A DNA stretch of 64,000 bases from Beijerinckiaceae bacterium (lineage in GTDB: Bacteria > Pseudomonadota > Alphaproteobacteria > Rhizobiales > Beijerinckiaceae), in the NCBI GenBank assembly GCA_030684835.1, contig JAUXWZ010000036.1, positions 1-64,000 on the forward strand, in the 5' to 3' direction. Shown piece by piece: positions 53,912 through 62,149 of this stretch (its first letter is position 1; each line of letters starts with the position of its first letter). The translations under genes and the position numbers were made by a program. A model generated the notes under the pieces. It was not told where the DNA came from and did no database searches. It was given only the letters and a program-made list of their open reading frames with translations.

Positions 53912-54724
53912 ATGTCGAGCAAACTCAATCACGTTGCAATCGTCAGCGAAAAATACGCGCTCATCACGAAATTTTATGAAGCGCTTTTCGGCATGAAAGG
54001 CTCTTCACGCGTCACGCCGCACTCCGCGCAAACGGTGGGCGATGGCTATGTCGGCCTCAACATCAATCCGCGCAAACCGGGGCGGCCTGGAGGCCTCGAT
54101 CATTTTGGCGTGGAGGTCGACGACGTAGAAAGCGTGCTCGACACGATGAAGACGAAATACCCGGCGGCGCACTGGATAAAGCGGCCGAGCAATCGGCCTT
54201 TCGCCGGCATCACCGCCAACGATCCTGACGGCAACGTTTTCGACCTGTCGCAGAAGAAGATGGAAAACCGCCGCCACGTCTATGAAGAGATCAGCGGCGA
54301 ACAAAATCAGCGCTACATCAGCCATGTTGCTCTGCGCACAATGCGCCCGGACGAAATGGCGCGCTTCTACATTGATATTTTTGGTTTTGCGGAGCAGAAC
54401 GCCGCCGCAGGCGACCCAAACCATTATCTCACCGACGGGCGCGTGACGCTGTCGCTCATTCCCTACGACATCTGCAATTTTGTCGGCCAAAGCATCCTTG
54501 CCCCCGGCATGGACCATGTGGGCTTTACAGTTGAGGACATGACCGCTTTCAAGGCCGATCTCGATGACCTCGTCGGCGGCAATCCAGTCATGAACGCGCC
54601 GACCGTGGGCTTTGGCAAGGAAGGCGCGCAACGGCTGGAAATGCTCCGGCGTCAGGCGCCCTATGCCGAATGCTTCATCTGCGACCCCGATTACACAATG
54701 GTCGCGGTCAAGAGCGCCAATTGA
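53912..54724 (+). CDS. VOC/extradiol-dioxygenase-like protein 4
   Basis: A 270-residue VOC protein starting MSSKLNHVAIVSEKYALIT. The N-terminal half keeps His in LNHVAI, His in GLDHFGVEVD and Asp in GNVFDLSQ. The C-terminal half keeps His in ISHVALRTM and His in GMDHVGFTVE, but the expected acidic ligand is missing in the C-terminal DPDYTMVAVKSAN. It is followed after 16 bases by the TauD/TfdA gene. Confidence 0.86.
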   Translation: MSSKLNHVAIVSEKYALITKFYEALFGMKGSSRVTPHSAQTVGDGYVGLNINPRKPGRPGGLDHFGVEVDDVESVLDTMKTKYPAAHWIKRPSNRPFAGITANDPDGNVFDLSQKKMENRRHVYEEISGEQNQRYISHVALRTMRPDEMARFYIDIFGFAEQNAAAGDPNHYLTDGRVTLSLIPYDICNFVGQSILAPGMDHVGFTVEDMTAFKADLDDLVGGNPVMNAPTVGFGKEGAQRLEMLRRQAPYAECFICDPDYTMVAVKSAN

Positions 54725-54740
54725 TTTTCCGGAGAACCGC

Positions 54741-55610
54741 GTGAGCATCGAAGTTGAACAATTGCATCCACTTTATGCCGCGCGCATTCACGGCGTCGAC
54801 ATCCGCAAGACGGTGAGCGACTCGACAATCGCTGAAGTTAAGGATGCGATGGCGAAATATGTGGTTTGCGCAATAGGCCACGACGCGCCGCCCACTAATG
54901 AGCAACATATCGGCTTTAGCCGCAATCTTGGGCCGATGGAGCGCAGCACACGCAAGATCGCCGGGACAGAGGCGCGCGTGCCTTATCCCGAGATTGTGGA
55001 CCAGAGTAATCTGGACGAGGTTGGCGAAATCTACGCCGACGACGACCGCCGTCTCGCTTACAAACGCGCGAACCGGCTTTGGCACACGGACATGAGCTTT
55101 TACGACGTGCGCGCCACGTATTCGCTGCTGGCGGCGCACGCCATTCCGCCAGCGGGCGCGGATACCGAGTTCGTCGACATGCGCGCGGTGTACGATTTCC
55201 TACCCGAACACCGTAAGGCCGAAATCGAAGGACTCATTGTCGAACATTCTTACTGGCACAGCCGCGTGCTTGGCGGAGGGCCCGAGCCGACGGAGGAAGA
55301 GCGCGCCACGCGGCCACCTGCCCGCCATCCCATGGCGCATGTTCACACACCCTCGCAGCGCAGGACGCTTTACCTGGCTTCGCATGCCTGCGGAATCGTC
55401 GGCTGGCCAAGTGAGCAAGCGCGAGCCCTCATCGAGGAGCTGCTGACGTTCGCAACGCAGCCGCGCTTCGTTTACGCGCACAAATGGCGCCTGGGCGACG
55501 TCCTCATCTGGGACAATCTCGCCACGATGCATCGCGCGACAGAGTTCGACGATCGGACTTTCAGACGGGACATGCGGCGCACGACGTGTCGCGAGCGCAC
55601 CTTGGCTTGA
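54741..55610 (+). CDS. TauD/TfdA family 2-oxoglutarate-dependent dioxygenase
   Basis: A 289-residue Fe(II)/2-oxoglutarate oxygenase. The GTG start at 54741 follows CCGGAG and gives MSIEVEQLHPLYAARIHGVDI; the frame is open to 54612 inside VOC 4. The iron ligands are His-X-Asp in LWHTDMSFYD (about residue 113-115) and the distal His in LATMHRATEFD, with the 2-oxoglutarate Arg in DMRRTTCRE. It resembles 2,4-D dioxygenase more than taurine dioxygenase by eye. It probably hydroxylates an aryloxy or amino carboxylate; substrate unknown. Confidence 0.9.
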   Translation: MSIEVEQLHPLYAARIHGVDIRKTVSDSTIAEVKDAMAKYVVCAIGHDAPPTNEQHIGFSRNLGPMERSTRKIAGTEARVPYPEIVDQSNLDEVGEIYADDDRRLAYKRANRLWHTDMSFYDVRATYSLLAAHAIPPAGADTEFVDMRAVYDFLPEHRKAEIEGLIVEHSYWHSRVLGGGPEPTEEERATRPPARHPMAHVHTPSQRRTLYLASHACGIVGWPSEQARALIEELLTFATQPRFVYAHKWRLGDVLIWDNLATMHRATEFDDRTFRRDMRRTTCRERTLA

Positions 55611-55648
55611 AGCGGACCTGCACGTGAACACTTCGGGGGTAAAGAATT

Positions 55649-56284
55649 ATGGCCAGACACAGCTTAATTTGCGGAGCGGCTTTCGCCTTCATGTCGATGG
55701 CCGCAGGCGCGCAAGCGCAGACCATCGTCGATGAATGGGCTGGCATAAAACTTCCCCCGCCACCTGCGCTCAAGGCGGCAAAGGTGGATCCCAAGACGAC
55801 CGCGCTCCTATTGTTCGACTTCACGCACCAGACGTGTTCGCAAGAGCGGCGCCCACGCTGCGCCGCATCCGTCCCAAAGCTCAAGAAGCTTCTGGACGAT
55901 GCGCGTGCAAACAACATGTTCGTGGTCTGGTCTGTCGCCACCGCCGACTCCAAGCCAGCCGATATTCTGCCCGAGATCGCGCCGCGCGCTGGCGAGCCCG
56001 TTCTGCCGTCGCTCGGACCTGACAAGTTCATCAAAAGCGATTTCGAGAAAATGCTCCGCGACAAAGGCGTGACGGCAATCATCATCACCGGCACCGCAGC
56101 GCACACAACCGTCCTGCACACAGGCGGCCAGGCGGCGCTGCGCGGCTTCAAGGTCATTGCGCCTGTGGACGCCATGTCGTCAAACGACCAGTTTACCGAA
56201 GCCTATACGGCCTGGCATCTCGCTAACGCTGCGCGCATCGTAAACGCGACGACGCTGACGCGAGTCGACATGATCACTTATTGA
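55649..56284 (+). CDS. Exported isochorismatase-fold protein lacking the catalytic Cys
   Basis: A 211-residue cysteine-hydrolase (isochorismatase) fold protein with an N-terminal signal peptide (ICGAAFAFMSMAAGAQAQ). The Asp of the D-K-C triad is in LLLFDFTHQ (residue 57) and a Lys is in GPDKFIKSDF, but where the nucleophilic Cys normally stands the sequence reads GTAAHTTVLHTGG, with Thr in place of Cys. It is therefore probably not a classical amidohydrolase and may bind a ligand in the periplasm. It follows the TauD-type gene by 38 bases. Confidence 0.84.
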   Translation: MARHSLICGAAFAFMSMAAGAQAQTIVDEWAGIKLPPPPALKAAKVDPKTTALLLFDFTHQTCSQERRPRCAASVPKLKKLLDDARANNMFVVWSVATADSKPADILPEIAPRAGEPVLPSLGPDKFIKSDFEKMLRDKGVTAIIITGTAAHTTVLHTGGQAALRGFKVIAPVDAMSSNDQFTEAYTAWHLANAARIVNATTLTRVDMITY

Positions 56285-56527
56285 ACCGCAGCACTTACTG
56301 AATTGCCTTGCGCGCCGCCTCTATAAAGGCGTGGAGGCGCCGAGCGTCTCGTCTCGCTGCAAGATCAGCAGGCGGGCAGCCACTACGCCTTTGTGGAGCA
56401 GTTCAATCGCGTCTACGATCTTGCGTGGAGTTACGAGCTTCTGAACCTCCATCAGCCTGGCGCTTCCTTGACGAGCGTGGCGTTACAAACCTTTAGGCGC
56501 CGCGCAAGCGCGACCGGGCTCAAGCAG
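56285..56527. pseudogene. Possible degraded gene between two isochorismatase genes
   Basis: This 243-base gap has protein-like frames on both strands but no intact gene. A plus-strand frame reads through ERLVSLQDQQAGSHYAFVEQ and on to NRVYDLAWSYELLNLHQPGA, and a minus-strand frame of about 48 codons includes LVTPRKIVDAIELLHKG. Neither has a good start or a family that I recognise. It may be a remnant left by rearrangement, or chance. Confidence 0.3.
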
Positions 56528-57229
56528 CTAGGCCGGCGACAACGACAACAGGTGCTCCTCCACTTCAGTCAGATGCATGACGTCGGCATATTTATGCGCC
56601 ATGTCAAAGAGGTTGACCTTGTGGGTTAGCTCCGTCTGATCAAATGTGCATTCCTCCACAATGTTGATGGTGAAACCCAATGAATAACCATCGACAACAC
56701 TGGCGCGCACGCAGCCTGATGTCGCCTCGCCACAGATGATCAGCGTTTGGATGCCAAGCAATGTGAGGTGCGAGGCGAGCGGTGTGCCCTGAAAAGCGCT
56801 GGCCCGCTGTTTGCGAATGATGACGTCGGTCTCCTCCACGGCGAAGGCTGGGTAAATGTCGTAATCGTCCGGCAGGCGCGGCGGCGAGCGGCGCTTGGTC
56901 GACACAGCGCCCTGCGGACGGGCGTGAGAGCTCATGTCGCCCGTACAATAGAAGATCGGCAGTCCCGCCCGGCGCGCAGCTGCGAGCAAACGTTGAGTTG
57001 GTTCAATGGCGGCATGCGCGTACATCCCGCACGAGCTTGGATAGCGATCAATGAGGTCGATGGGCGGGTGCGCGCCACCCCTGTAAACCAGATTGTAAAG
57101 ATCAATCGCCACGACCGCCGCGCGCGGCCCGACCTTCGTGGCGCGGGTGTAGGGTTCGTAAATGCGCATGTCGTTTTCCGGTACGACATCTTTCCAGCAA
57201 TGGTCCTGAAATCGGTCTTTGTCAGCCAT
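56528..57229 (-). CDS. Isochorismatase family cysteine hydrolase
   Basis: A 233-residue cytoplasmic cysteine hydrolase with an intact triad: Asp in AVVAIDLYNLVYRGG, Lys in VIIRKQRASAF and Cys in ICGEATSGCVRASVVDGY. The family includes maleamate amidohydrolase (NicF), N-carbamoylsarcosine amidase and nicotinamidase; the HPPIDLIDRYPSSCG segment near the N-terminus fits the N-carbamoylsarcosine/maleamate group better than nicotinamidase. ATG 57229 follows GGGAGGCGGAT; the frame is open to 57262. It is transcribed against its neighbours on both sides. Confidence 0.88.
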   Translation of the reverse strand: MADKDRFQDHCWKDVVPENDMRIYEPYTRATKVGPRAAVVAIDLYNLVYRGGAHPPIDLIDRYPSSCGMYAHAAIEPTQRLLAAARRAGLPIFYCTGDMSSHARPQGAVSTKRRSPPRLPDDYDIYPAFAVEETDVIIRKQRASAFQGTPLASHLTLLGIQTLIICGEATSGCVRASVVDGYSLGFTINIVEECTFDQTELTHKVNLFDMAHKYADVMHLTEVEEHLLSLSPA

Positions 57230-57282
57230 ATCCGCCTCCCTCGTCTGCGAAAGTACAAGCAAACGCCGGGCCAGAGACGAGC

Positions 57283-57498
57283 TTAGTCAGTACGCGGCAG
57301 GAGGAGGCGAATCCCGATGAAGACAAACAGCACCAGCAACAGGATAAGCGAATCTTTTTGCGCTCTGGGATCATCCTGATGAAACAGCAGATAGGCGAGC
57401 GCGATCGAGGCCGAAAATAGCATGGCGAGGCCGATAGGAGCGACCAGATTCTGAAAGAACATTGCTGTCAATGAGCCTTGTGCCGTGAGCGATTTCAC
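57283..57498 (-). CDS. Small two-helix membrane protein, function unknown
   Basis: A 71-residue frame from a GTG at 57498, or 59 residues from the ATG at 57462. It contains two hydrophobic stretches (PIGLAMLFSASIALAYLLF and LILLLVLFVFIGIRLLL) separated by a charged HQDDPRAQKDS loop and ends LPRTD. The composition is that of a small inner-membrane protein. There is no clear ribosome binding site and no recognisable family. It lies 53 bases upstream of the isochorismatase gene on the same strand. Confidence 0.5.
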   Translation of the reverse strand: MKSLTAQGSLTAMFFQNLVAPIGLAMLFSASIALAYLLFHQDDPRAQKDSLILLLVLFVFIGIRLLLPRTD

Positions 57499-57751
57499 CG
57501 ATTATTTCTTCACTAAGCTAGTGGGATGGACCCACAAGTTCAACGACCCATTTGCGACGCTAATAATGACTGTGGCGCCATGACGGGCACATGTTCCAGA
57601 TGCAGGGCTACCATCGGGTTGACGGTCGCACAGCGCTGCCGCACACTGTCGCAAACACGATCCGGGAGGCGGCGACACGGCGACCACATCATGCAGCGCA
57701 TGCAAGCGCGTTTGCTTGTCCATTCACATCGCCATTCCACGGGAGCCACAC

Positions 57752-58744
57752 ATGAAAGCGCGCGTCAGTCTCGTCGTTTGCCCCGGCACCTTGCCGAGCC
57801 AGGGCATGCATCGCTTTGACATTACGCATTACAATATTCGCCACAGCGGCAAGAGCCGACTTACCGCGCGCGAAATGATGGCTCAATTGCCGGAGATCGA
57901 AGGCTTCGCGGATGTGGAGCCTGATGGCAACGAGCCGTTTCCTGTTGCCACGCATGCGGATCTTGCTCGTTTCGCGCGGCATATGCAGGGCATTCTGGAC
58001 CGTCCCGAGATTGATGGCGCAGTCGTCGTGCAGGGTACAAACACATTGGAGGAGACCGCCTTCTTTCTGAATCTCGTTCTCAAGACTTCAAAGCCCTTGA
58101 TTGTTGTTGGCGCGCAGAGGCCGTTTACCGCAGTCAGCACGGACGCTCATCTCAACCTCGCCAACGCCATAAGAGTCGCCGCATGCCCCGAAGCGCGGGG
58201 TCTGGGCGTGCTGGTGGTCACGAATAGTGAGATCAACGCAGCCCGTGACGTCACAAAGACGTTCACGTTTCAGGTGCAGACCTTCCGCAGCCGCGACCTG
58301 GGCGTGCTGGGCTACGCCGACGCAGACCGCATTGTCTTCTACCGGACGCCGACGCGCATCCACACGACGGCCTCGCAGTTCACGCTGGCGGATGCGGATA
58401 ACTTGCCGAAGGTGGAAATTTTGTACGGCCACACGGGCGCCGACCCAAGGCTCGCACGCGCGGCTGTCGATCTGGGCGCAAAGGGTCTCGTCATCGCCGG
58501 CATCGGGGCAGGCGCAATGGGCGTATATCTCGATACGTGTGTTGCGCTTGCAGCAGAGGGGATCAAGGTGGTTCGAAGCGCGCGCGTGGGCGAAGGCAGA
58601 GTGCTGGCTATCGGCAACGCGCATGAGGAAGGCACTATAGGGGCGGACAATCTCAATCCGCAAAAGGCCGCCATTCTGCTCGCTTTCGCGATGGCTTGCG
58701 ACATGGATAACGCGGGTATTCAATCAATCTTTGACACTTATTGA
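57752..58744 (+). CDS. Asparaginase-family protein with altered active site
   Basis: A 330-residue asparaginase/glutaminase-fold protein. The first Thr motif is VVCPGTLPSQG where true asparaginases have TGGTIAG, keeping Thr. The second motif reads VVQGTNTLEETAFF where the family has GTDTMEET, so the substrate-carboxylate Asp is Asn. The catalytic Lys stretch NAARDVTKTFTFQVQTFRS is kept. No signal peptide is visible from the ATG at 57752, which follows GGGAG; a TTG-type upstream start is possible. Its substrate may be an amide other than asparagine. It precedes receptor 5 by 8 bases. Confidence 0.85.
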   Translation: MKARVSLVVCPGTLPSQGMHRFDITHYNIRHSGKSRLTAREMMAQLPEIEGFADVEPDGNEPFPVATHADLARFARHMQGILDRPEIDGAVVVQGTNTLEETAFFLNLVLKTSKPLIVVGAQRPFTAVSTDAHLNLANAIRVAACPEARGLGVLVVTNSEINAARDVTKTFTFQVQTFRSRDLGVLGYADADRIVFYRTPTRIHTTASQFTLADADNLPKVEILYGHTGADPRLARAAVDLGAKGLVIAGIGAGAMGVYLDTCVALAAEGIKVVRSARVGEGRVLAIGNAHEEGTIGADNLNPQKAAILLAFAMACDMDNAGIQSIFDTY

Positions 58745-58752
58745 GGTCCTAA

Positions 58753-59784
58753 ATGAAGATAACGGCATTTATTGCAGCGGCAACACTGGCGCTTGCGGCG
58801 TCATTTTCTGCATGTGCGCAGGATGTTCCGTTCTACGCGGGCAAGACAATCGCCGTTCAGGTCGGATCAAGTCCGGGCGGATATTACGACATCGCCGGGC
58901 GAACAGTGGCGCGCAACCTGGGCAGGTTCCTTGCGGGCGCGCCACAACTTGTGGTGCAAAATGTGCCCGGCGCAGGTGGGCTTGCGCTGGGCAACCGGCT
59001 TGCAAACACCATTGCGCGCGATGGACTCACGATTGTGGCGATGAACCGCGCGCTGGCGCAACTTGCGCTCGTGGGCGACCCGAATGCGCAATTCGATCCG
59101 CTTGCGCTGACGTGGCTCGGCAGCCTCTCCTCCTACGAAGAAGACGCCTATCTGATGGTGGTGCGCGACAGCCATCCGGCCCGCACGATGGACGACATCA
59201 ACAAGCAGGCGCAGCCGATCAAACTTGGCGGAACGCGTTCGGGCGCCACGAACATCGTCTTCGCGCTCATGGCGCGTGATCTGCTGAACCTCAAGGTCGA
59301 TCTTGTACGGGGCTATCCCGGCGCAGCCGAAATCTGGCTTGCGATGGAGCGGGGCGAAATGGATGGGCAGTTTGTCGACATTAGCGCCATTCTCGTTGGG
59401 CGTCCGCAATTGTGGAAAGAAGGCAAGCTGCATCCGCTCGTGGCGTTCGGGCGCACAAAGCGACTGCCCGACTATCCTAATGTTCCGATTGCGCGCGAAC
59501 TGGTGAAGGACGCAAATGATCTTGCGCTGCTAGAGTTTGCCGAGCTTCCATTCTTCATGGCCCTGCCCTTCGCCGCGCCGCCGCAACTGCCGGCTGATCG
59601 TGAGAAGACATTGAAGGATGGCTTCATGAAAATGGCCTGGGACAAGGGGTTCCGGGACGAAATTCTCAAAGTCGGCATCATGACGAGTCCTATCGATGGC
59701 GCGGCTGTGCGGGCGCTCGTCGAGCGGGCGGCAAAAGCGACGCCGGAAATCCGGGCCCGCCTGGCGAAGATCCTTGCGAACTAG
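58753..59784 (+). CDS. TctC/Bug-type periplasmic receptor 5
   Basis: A 343-residue receptor with signal peptide (FIAAATLALAASFSACAQ). Family marks are KTIAVQVGSSPGGYYDIAGR, VVQNVPGAGGLALGNRLA, LGGTRSGATNIVFAL and AEIWLAMERGEMDGQFV. It is divergent from receptors 1-4 (PGGYYD instead of GGGxDANAR/GGGYSTYAR). It is cotranscribed with the asparaginase-like gene (8 bases upstream) and the enoyl-CoA hydratase-like gene (26 bases downstream). Confidence 0.9.
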   Translation: MKITAFIAAATLALAASFSACAQDVPFYAGKTIAVQVGSSPGGYYDIAGRTVARNLGRFLAGAPQLVVQNVPGAGGLALGNRLANTIARDGLTIVAMNRALAQLALVGDPNAQFDPLALTWLGSLSSYEEDAYLMVVRDSHPARTMDDINKQAQPIKLGGTRSGATNIVFALMARDLLNLKVDLVRGYPGAAEIWLAMERGEMDGQFVDISAILVGRPQLWKEGKLHPLVAFGRTKRLPDYPNVPIARELVKDANDLALLEFAELPFFMALPFAAPPQLPADREKTLKDGFMKMAWDKGFRDEILKVGIMTSPIDGAAVRALVERAAKATPEIRARLAKILAN

Positions 59785-59810
59785 TCCTCTTGCACGAAAG
59801 AAAATTGCAC

Positions 59811-60647
59811 ATGTCCGAATATTATCTGCTCGACATCTTGCGGGACGGGCAAATCGCGACAATCCGGCTTAAGCGCATCGAAAAGCATCTGCGCGAGAAG
59901 CTTGCAAACGGAAAGGGTGGCGGCGCTCAGCGCGCTTCAGAGGTCGGTCGCGCGCTTGGCGAACTGCGTGACGACAACAGCGTGCGCGTCATCATCATTA
60001 CAGGCAAGGACGACGTGTTCACGATGCCGCCAACCAATTATGGCCACCACGGCAACCCCGGCGGCGACTGGGACATCATGAGCGGGGTCACGCGCGCGGT
60101 CGAAGCGATGTGCACGATCGAGAAACCGGTTATCGCCAAAGTGAACGGCCATGCCGTGGGCTTTGGCGCGAATTTGGTTCTGGCGTGCGACTTCATAATC
60201 GCCTGCGAAGACGCGGTGATCGCCGATCACCACATGAGTGCGGGCGATCTGGTCATTGATGGCGAGCAGCGCGGTTCTGCCGATCATTGCATGGTGACGG
60301 GCGATGGCGGATCGGTCTTCGCGCCGCTCAAGATGCCGATGAACATGGCCAAGGAATATCTCATGCTGGCGCGGCCCTTCACGGCGAAGGAGCTCGCGGT
60401 AATGGGCGTCGTGAATTACGCTGTGCCGGCAGACCAACTGGATGCGAAGACTAACGAGATCGCTCAACGCTTGCTCAAGCGCAACGCCTACGCGCTCGCG
60501 CTAACAAAACGCGTGCTGAACAAGCAGATGCTTGCGAATTTCAACCTCGTCCACGATGCGTCGCTGGGCTACGAATTTCTCAATTTCTACATGCAGACGC
60601 AGCAAGCGAAGGAACAGGGCAAGGGACGCGGCGAAGACAGGCTCTAG
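59811..60647 (+). CDS. Enoyl-CoA hydratase/isomerase family protein
   Basis: A 278-residue crotonase-fold protein. The oxyanion-hole and CoA-binding stretch IEKPVIAKVNGHAVGFGANLVLACDF (split here by family position about 105-130) and the ELAVMGVVNYAVP C-terminal block are clear. The acidic catalytic residues of hydratases are not obvious in SADHCMVTGDGGSVFAPL, so the reaction (hydration, isomerisation, ring opening or dehalogenation) is open. The ATG at 59811 is chosen; the frame is open to 59790. It is convergent with the MFS gene. Confidence 0.87.
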   Translation: MSEYYLLDILRDGQIATIRLKRIEKHLREKLANGKGGGAQRASEVGRALGELRDDNSVRVIIITGKDDVFTMPPTNYGHHGNPGGDWDIMSGVTRAVEAMCTIEKPVIAKVNGHAVGFGANLVLACDFIIACEDAVIADHHMSAGDLVIDGEQRGSADHCMVTGDGGSVFAPLKMPMNMAKEYLMLARPFTAKELAVMGVVNYAVPADQLDAKTNEIAQRLLKRNAYALALTKRVLNKQMLANFNLVHDASLGYEFLNFYMQTQQAKEQGKGRGEDRL

Positions 60648-60658
60648 GGCCCGCTGCA

Positions 60659-61927
60659 TCATCGTGTTCCGCGAGCGCCCATGCGAAAAACGATTGTCGC
60701 GACCGACAGGAGCACCAGACAGCCGAGTAAGCCGCCCTGATATCCAAGGCCTGAGTGGTCGCTTAAAAGGCCCGTGACGAGCGGGCCCAGCAGCAGCGAC
60801 AAATCCTGCATGGTGCGCAACAGGCCCATCGCGGGGCCGCGCAGGCCTTCTGGCGCGACCTCGGCGACGTAAGCGTTGAGCGTTGGCGAAGCGACGCCCG
60901 CCGCCGCGCCGAAAAGAATGGACGTCACCCACAAAAACGCCTGATGATCTCCGAAGGCGAGCATCGCACAGGCGGCGAGCGTCAGCAGGCTCGACAGCGT
61001 GATCACCTGGATTCGGCCGAGGATGCGAACCAGCGGACCAACGGCTGTCAGCACTGTCAGGTTGGCGATTGCGCCTGAGGTCAGAATGAGTCCGATCGTC
61101 GTCAATTCGAGATTGTATTTCGATTGCGCGATCAAGGGCAGAAGAACCCAGTTTGACGCCACGCGCACATAGAAAATGCTGAAATACATGAGCCCAATGC
61201 CCATGCCCTGTCTTGCAAGTCGACCAAGGCCGCCGCTTTTGGGAGGCTCGACACGCTTGATCGCACCCGATTTTGGCCAAGGCATCATGGCAAAGGCCAC
61301 GACGCCGGCCAGCGCCACAACGCCGTTGATGAGGAACGGCGCGCTGTAGCCCCACATGCCGGCGGCCACGCCCCCGATGGCCGGGCCCATGCTGGCGCCC
61401 ACCATGTTGGCGGCCTGATACATCGACATGTCGCGCAGGCGTTTGCCCGACTCGCCGAGATCGGCCACGGCCGCCAGCGCCGATGTCATAAATACCGCCG
61501 AAGCGCCGCCCATCACGAGCAGGCACACAAAGAAAGCGTCGATGCGAACGAGCGCCATCGCGGCGAAAGAGGAAGCGCCAATGAGCGCGCAGCCCGCGCT
61601 CATCATCGTGCGTCGGCCAACTCTTTCGGACAGATAACCGGATGGAATGTTCACCAGAAGGCGCGCGCCGCCATAGGCGGAAATCATAAGGCCGACCACA
61701 GCCGCACTGGCCCCCAGGCTTTGTCCGTAAATTGCCAGGATGGACCAGACCATGCCGTTGCCCGCCTGCTTCAAGAAGACCAGCAGAAGAAGCACGGCGA
61801 ACGGACGCGAGGGCGTTTCAGGAAACAGGTTGCGGATGTTTTGGGCGAGCGGCAATGTGCGGCGGCCTGTCGGTTCTGTCAGCGAGGCTGAGATCTGTCG
61901 CAGCGCGAAAGCGCCTGCGTTGCTCAT
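60659..61927 (-). CDS. MFS transporter
   Basis: A 422-residue protein with about twelve hydrophobic segments and the MFS loop motif between helices 2 and 3 (GYLSERVGRRTMMSAG). Further marks are the AYGGARLLVNIPSG and GPAIGGVAAGMWGY segments. The long N-terminus before helix 1 (about 45 residues) is polar. It may import or export a compound of the surrounding catabolic region. Substrate unknown. Confidence 0.88.
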   Translation of the reverse strand: MSNAGAFALRQISASLTEPTGRRTLPLAQNIRNLFPETPSRPFAVLLLLVFLKQAGNGMVWSILAIYGQSLGASAAVVGLMISAYGGARLLVNIPSGYLSERVGRRTMMSAGCALIGASSFAAMALVRIDAFFVCLLVMGGASAVFMTSALAAVADLGESGKRLRDMSMYQAANMVGASMGPAIGGVAAGMWGYSAPFLINGVVALAGVVAFAMMPWPKSGAIKRVEPPKSGGLGRLARQGMGIGLMYFSIFYVRVASNWVLLPLIAQSKYNLELTTIGLILTSGAIANLTVLTAVGPLVRILGRIQVITLSSLLTLAACAMLAFGDHQAFLWVTSILFGAAAGVASPTLNAYVAEVAPEGLRGPAMGLLRTMQDLSLLLGPLVTGLLSDHSGLGYQGGLLGCLVLLSVATIVFRMGARGTR

Positions 61928-62052
61928 GGACCGTTTTGGCCGGCCCGGTCAACCGTCTCGCGTGCTAGCCCGACGCGCGGGGTTGCGCTATCCTTCAGGT
62001 CAAAGCTGCGGCGCTCGGTTGCGCACAGGCGGCGCGATGGGAGGAGAACGTC

Positions 62053-62124
62053 ATGCGGGTCAGCACGCTTCGCCGTGGAATCGCGTTTCTTTCAGTATTG
62101 GCTGCCGAGCTAGCAAGCAAATGA
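62053..62124 (+). CDS. Very short ORF with strong ribosome binding site
   Basis: A 23-codon frame, MRVSTLRRGIAFLSVLAAE and on to a TGA at 62122, is preceded by GGGAGGAGAACGTC, as good a ribosome binding site as any in the window. The peptide looks like the start of a signal sequence (basic N-terminus, short hydrophobic core) and stops 26 bases before the SDR gene. It may be a leader peptide or the truncated start of a lost exported-receptor gene. Confidence 0.4.
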   Translation: MRVSTLRRGIAFLSVLAAELASK

Positions 62125-62149
62125 CGCGTCGACTGAACGGGATGAGCGC

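Noticed and set aside
57526-57819. 97-codon plus-strand frame before the asparaginase-like gene
   Set aside because: It overlaps the true start of that gene out of frame, has no ribosome binding site and a composition unlike a protein.
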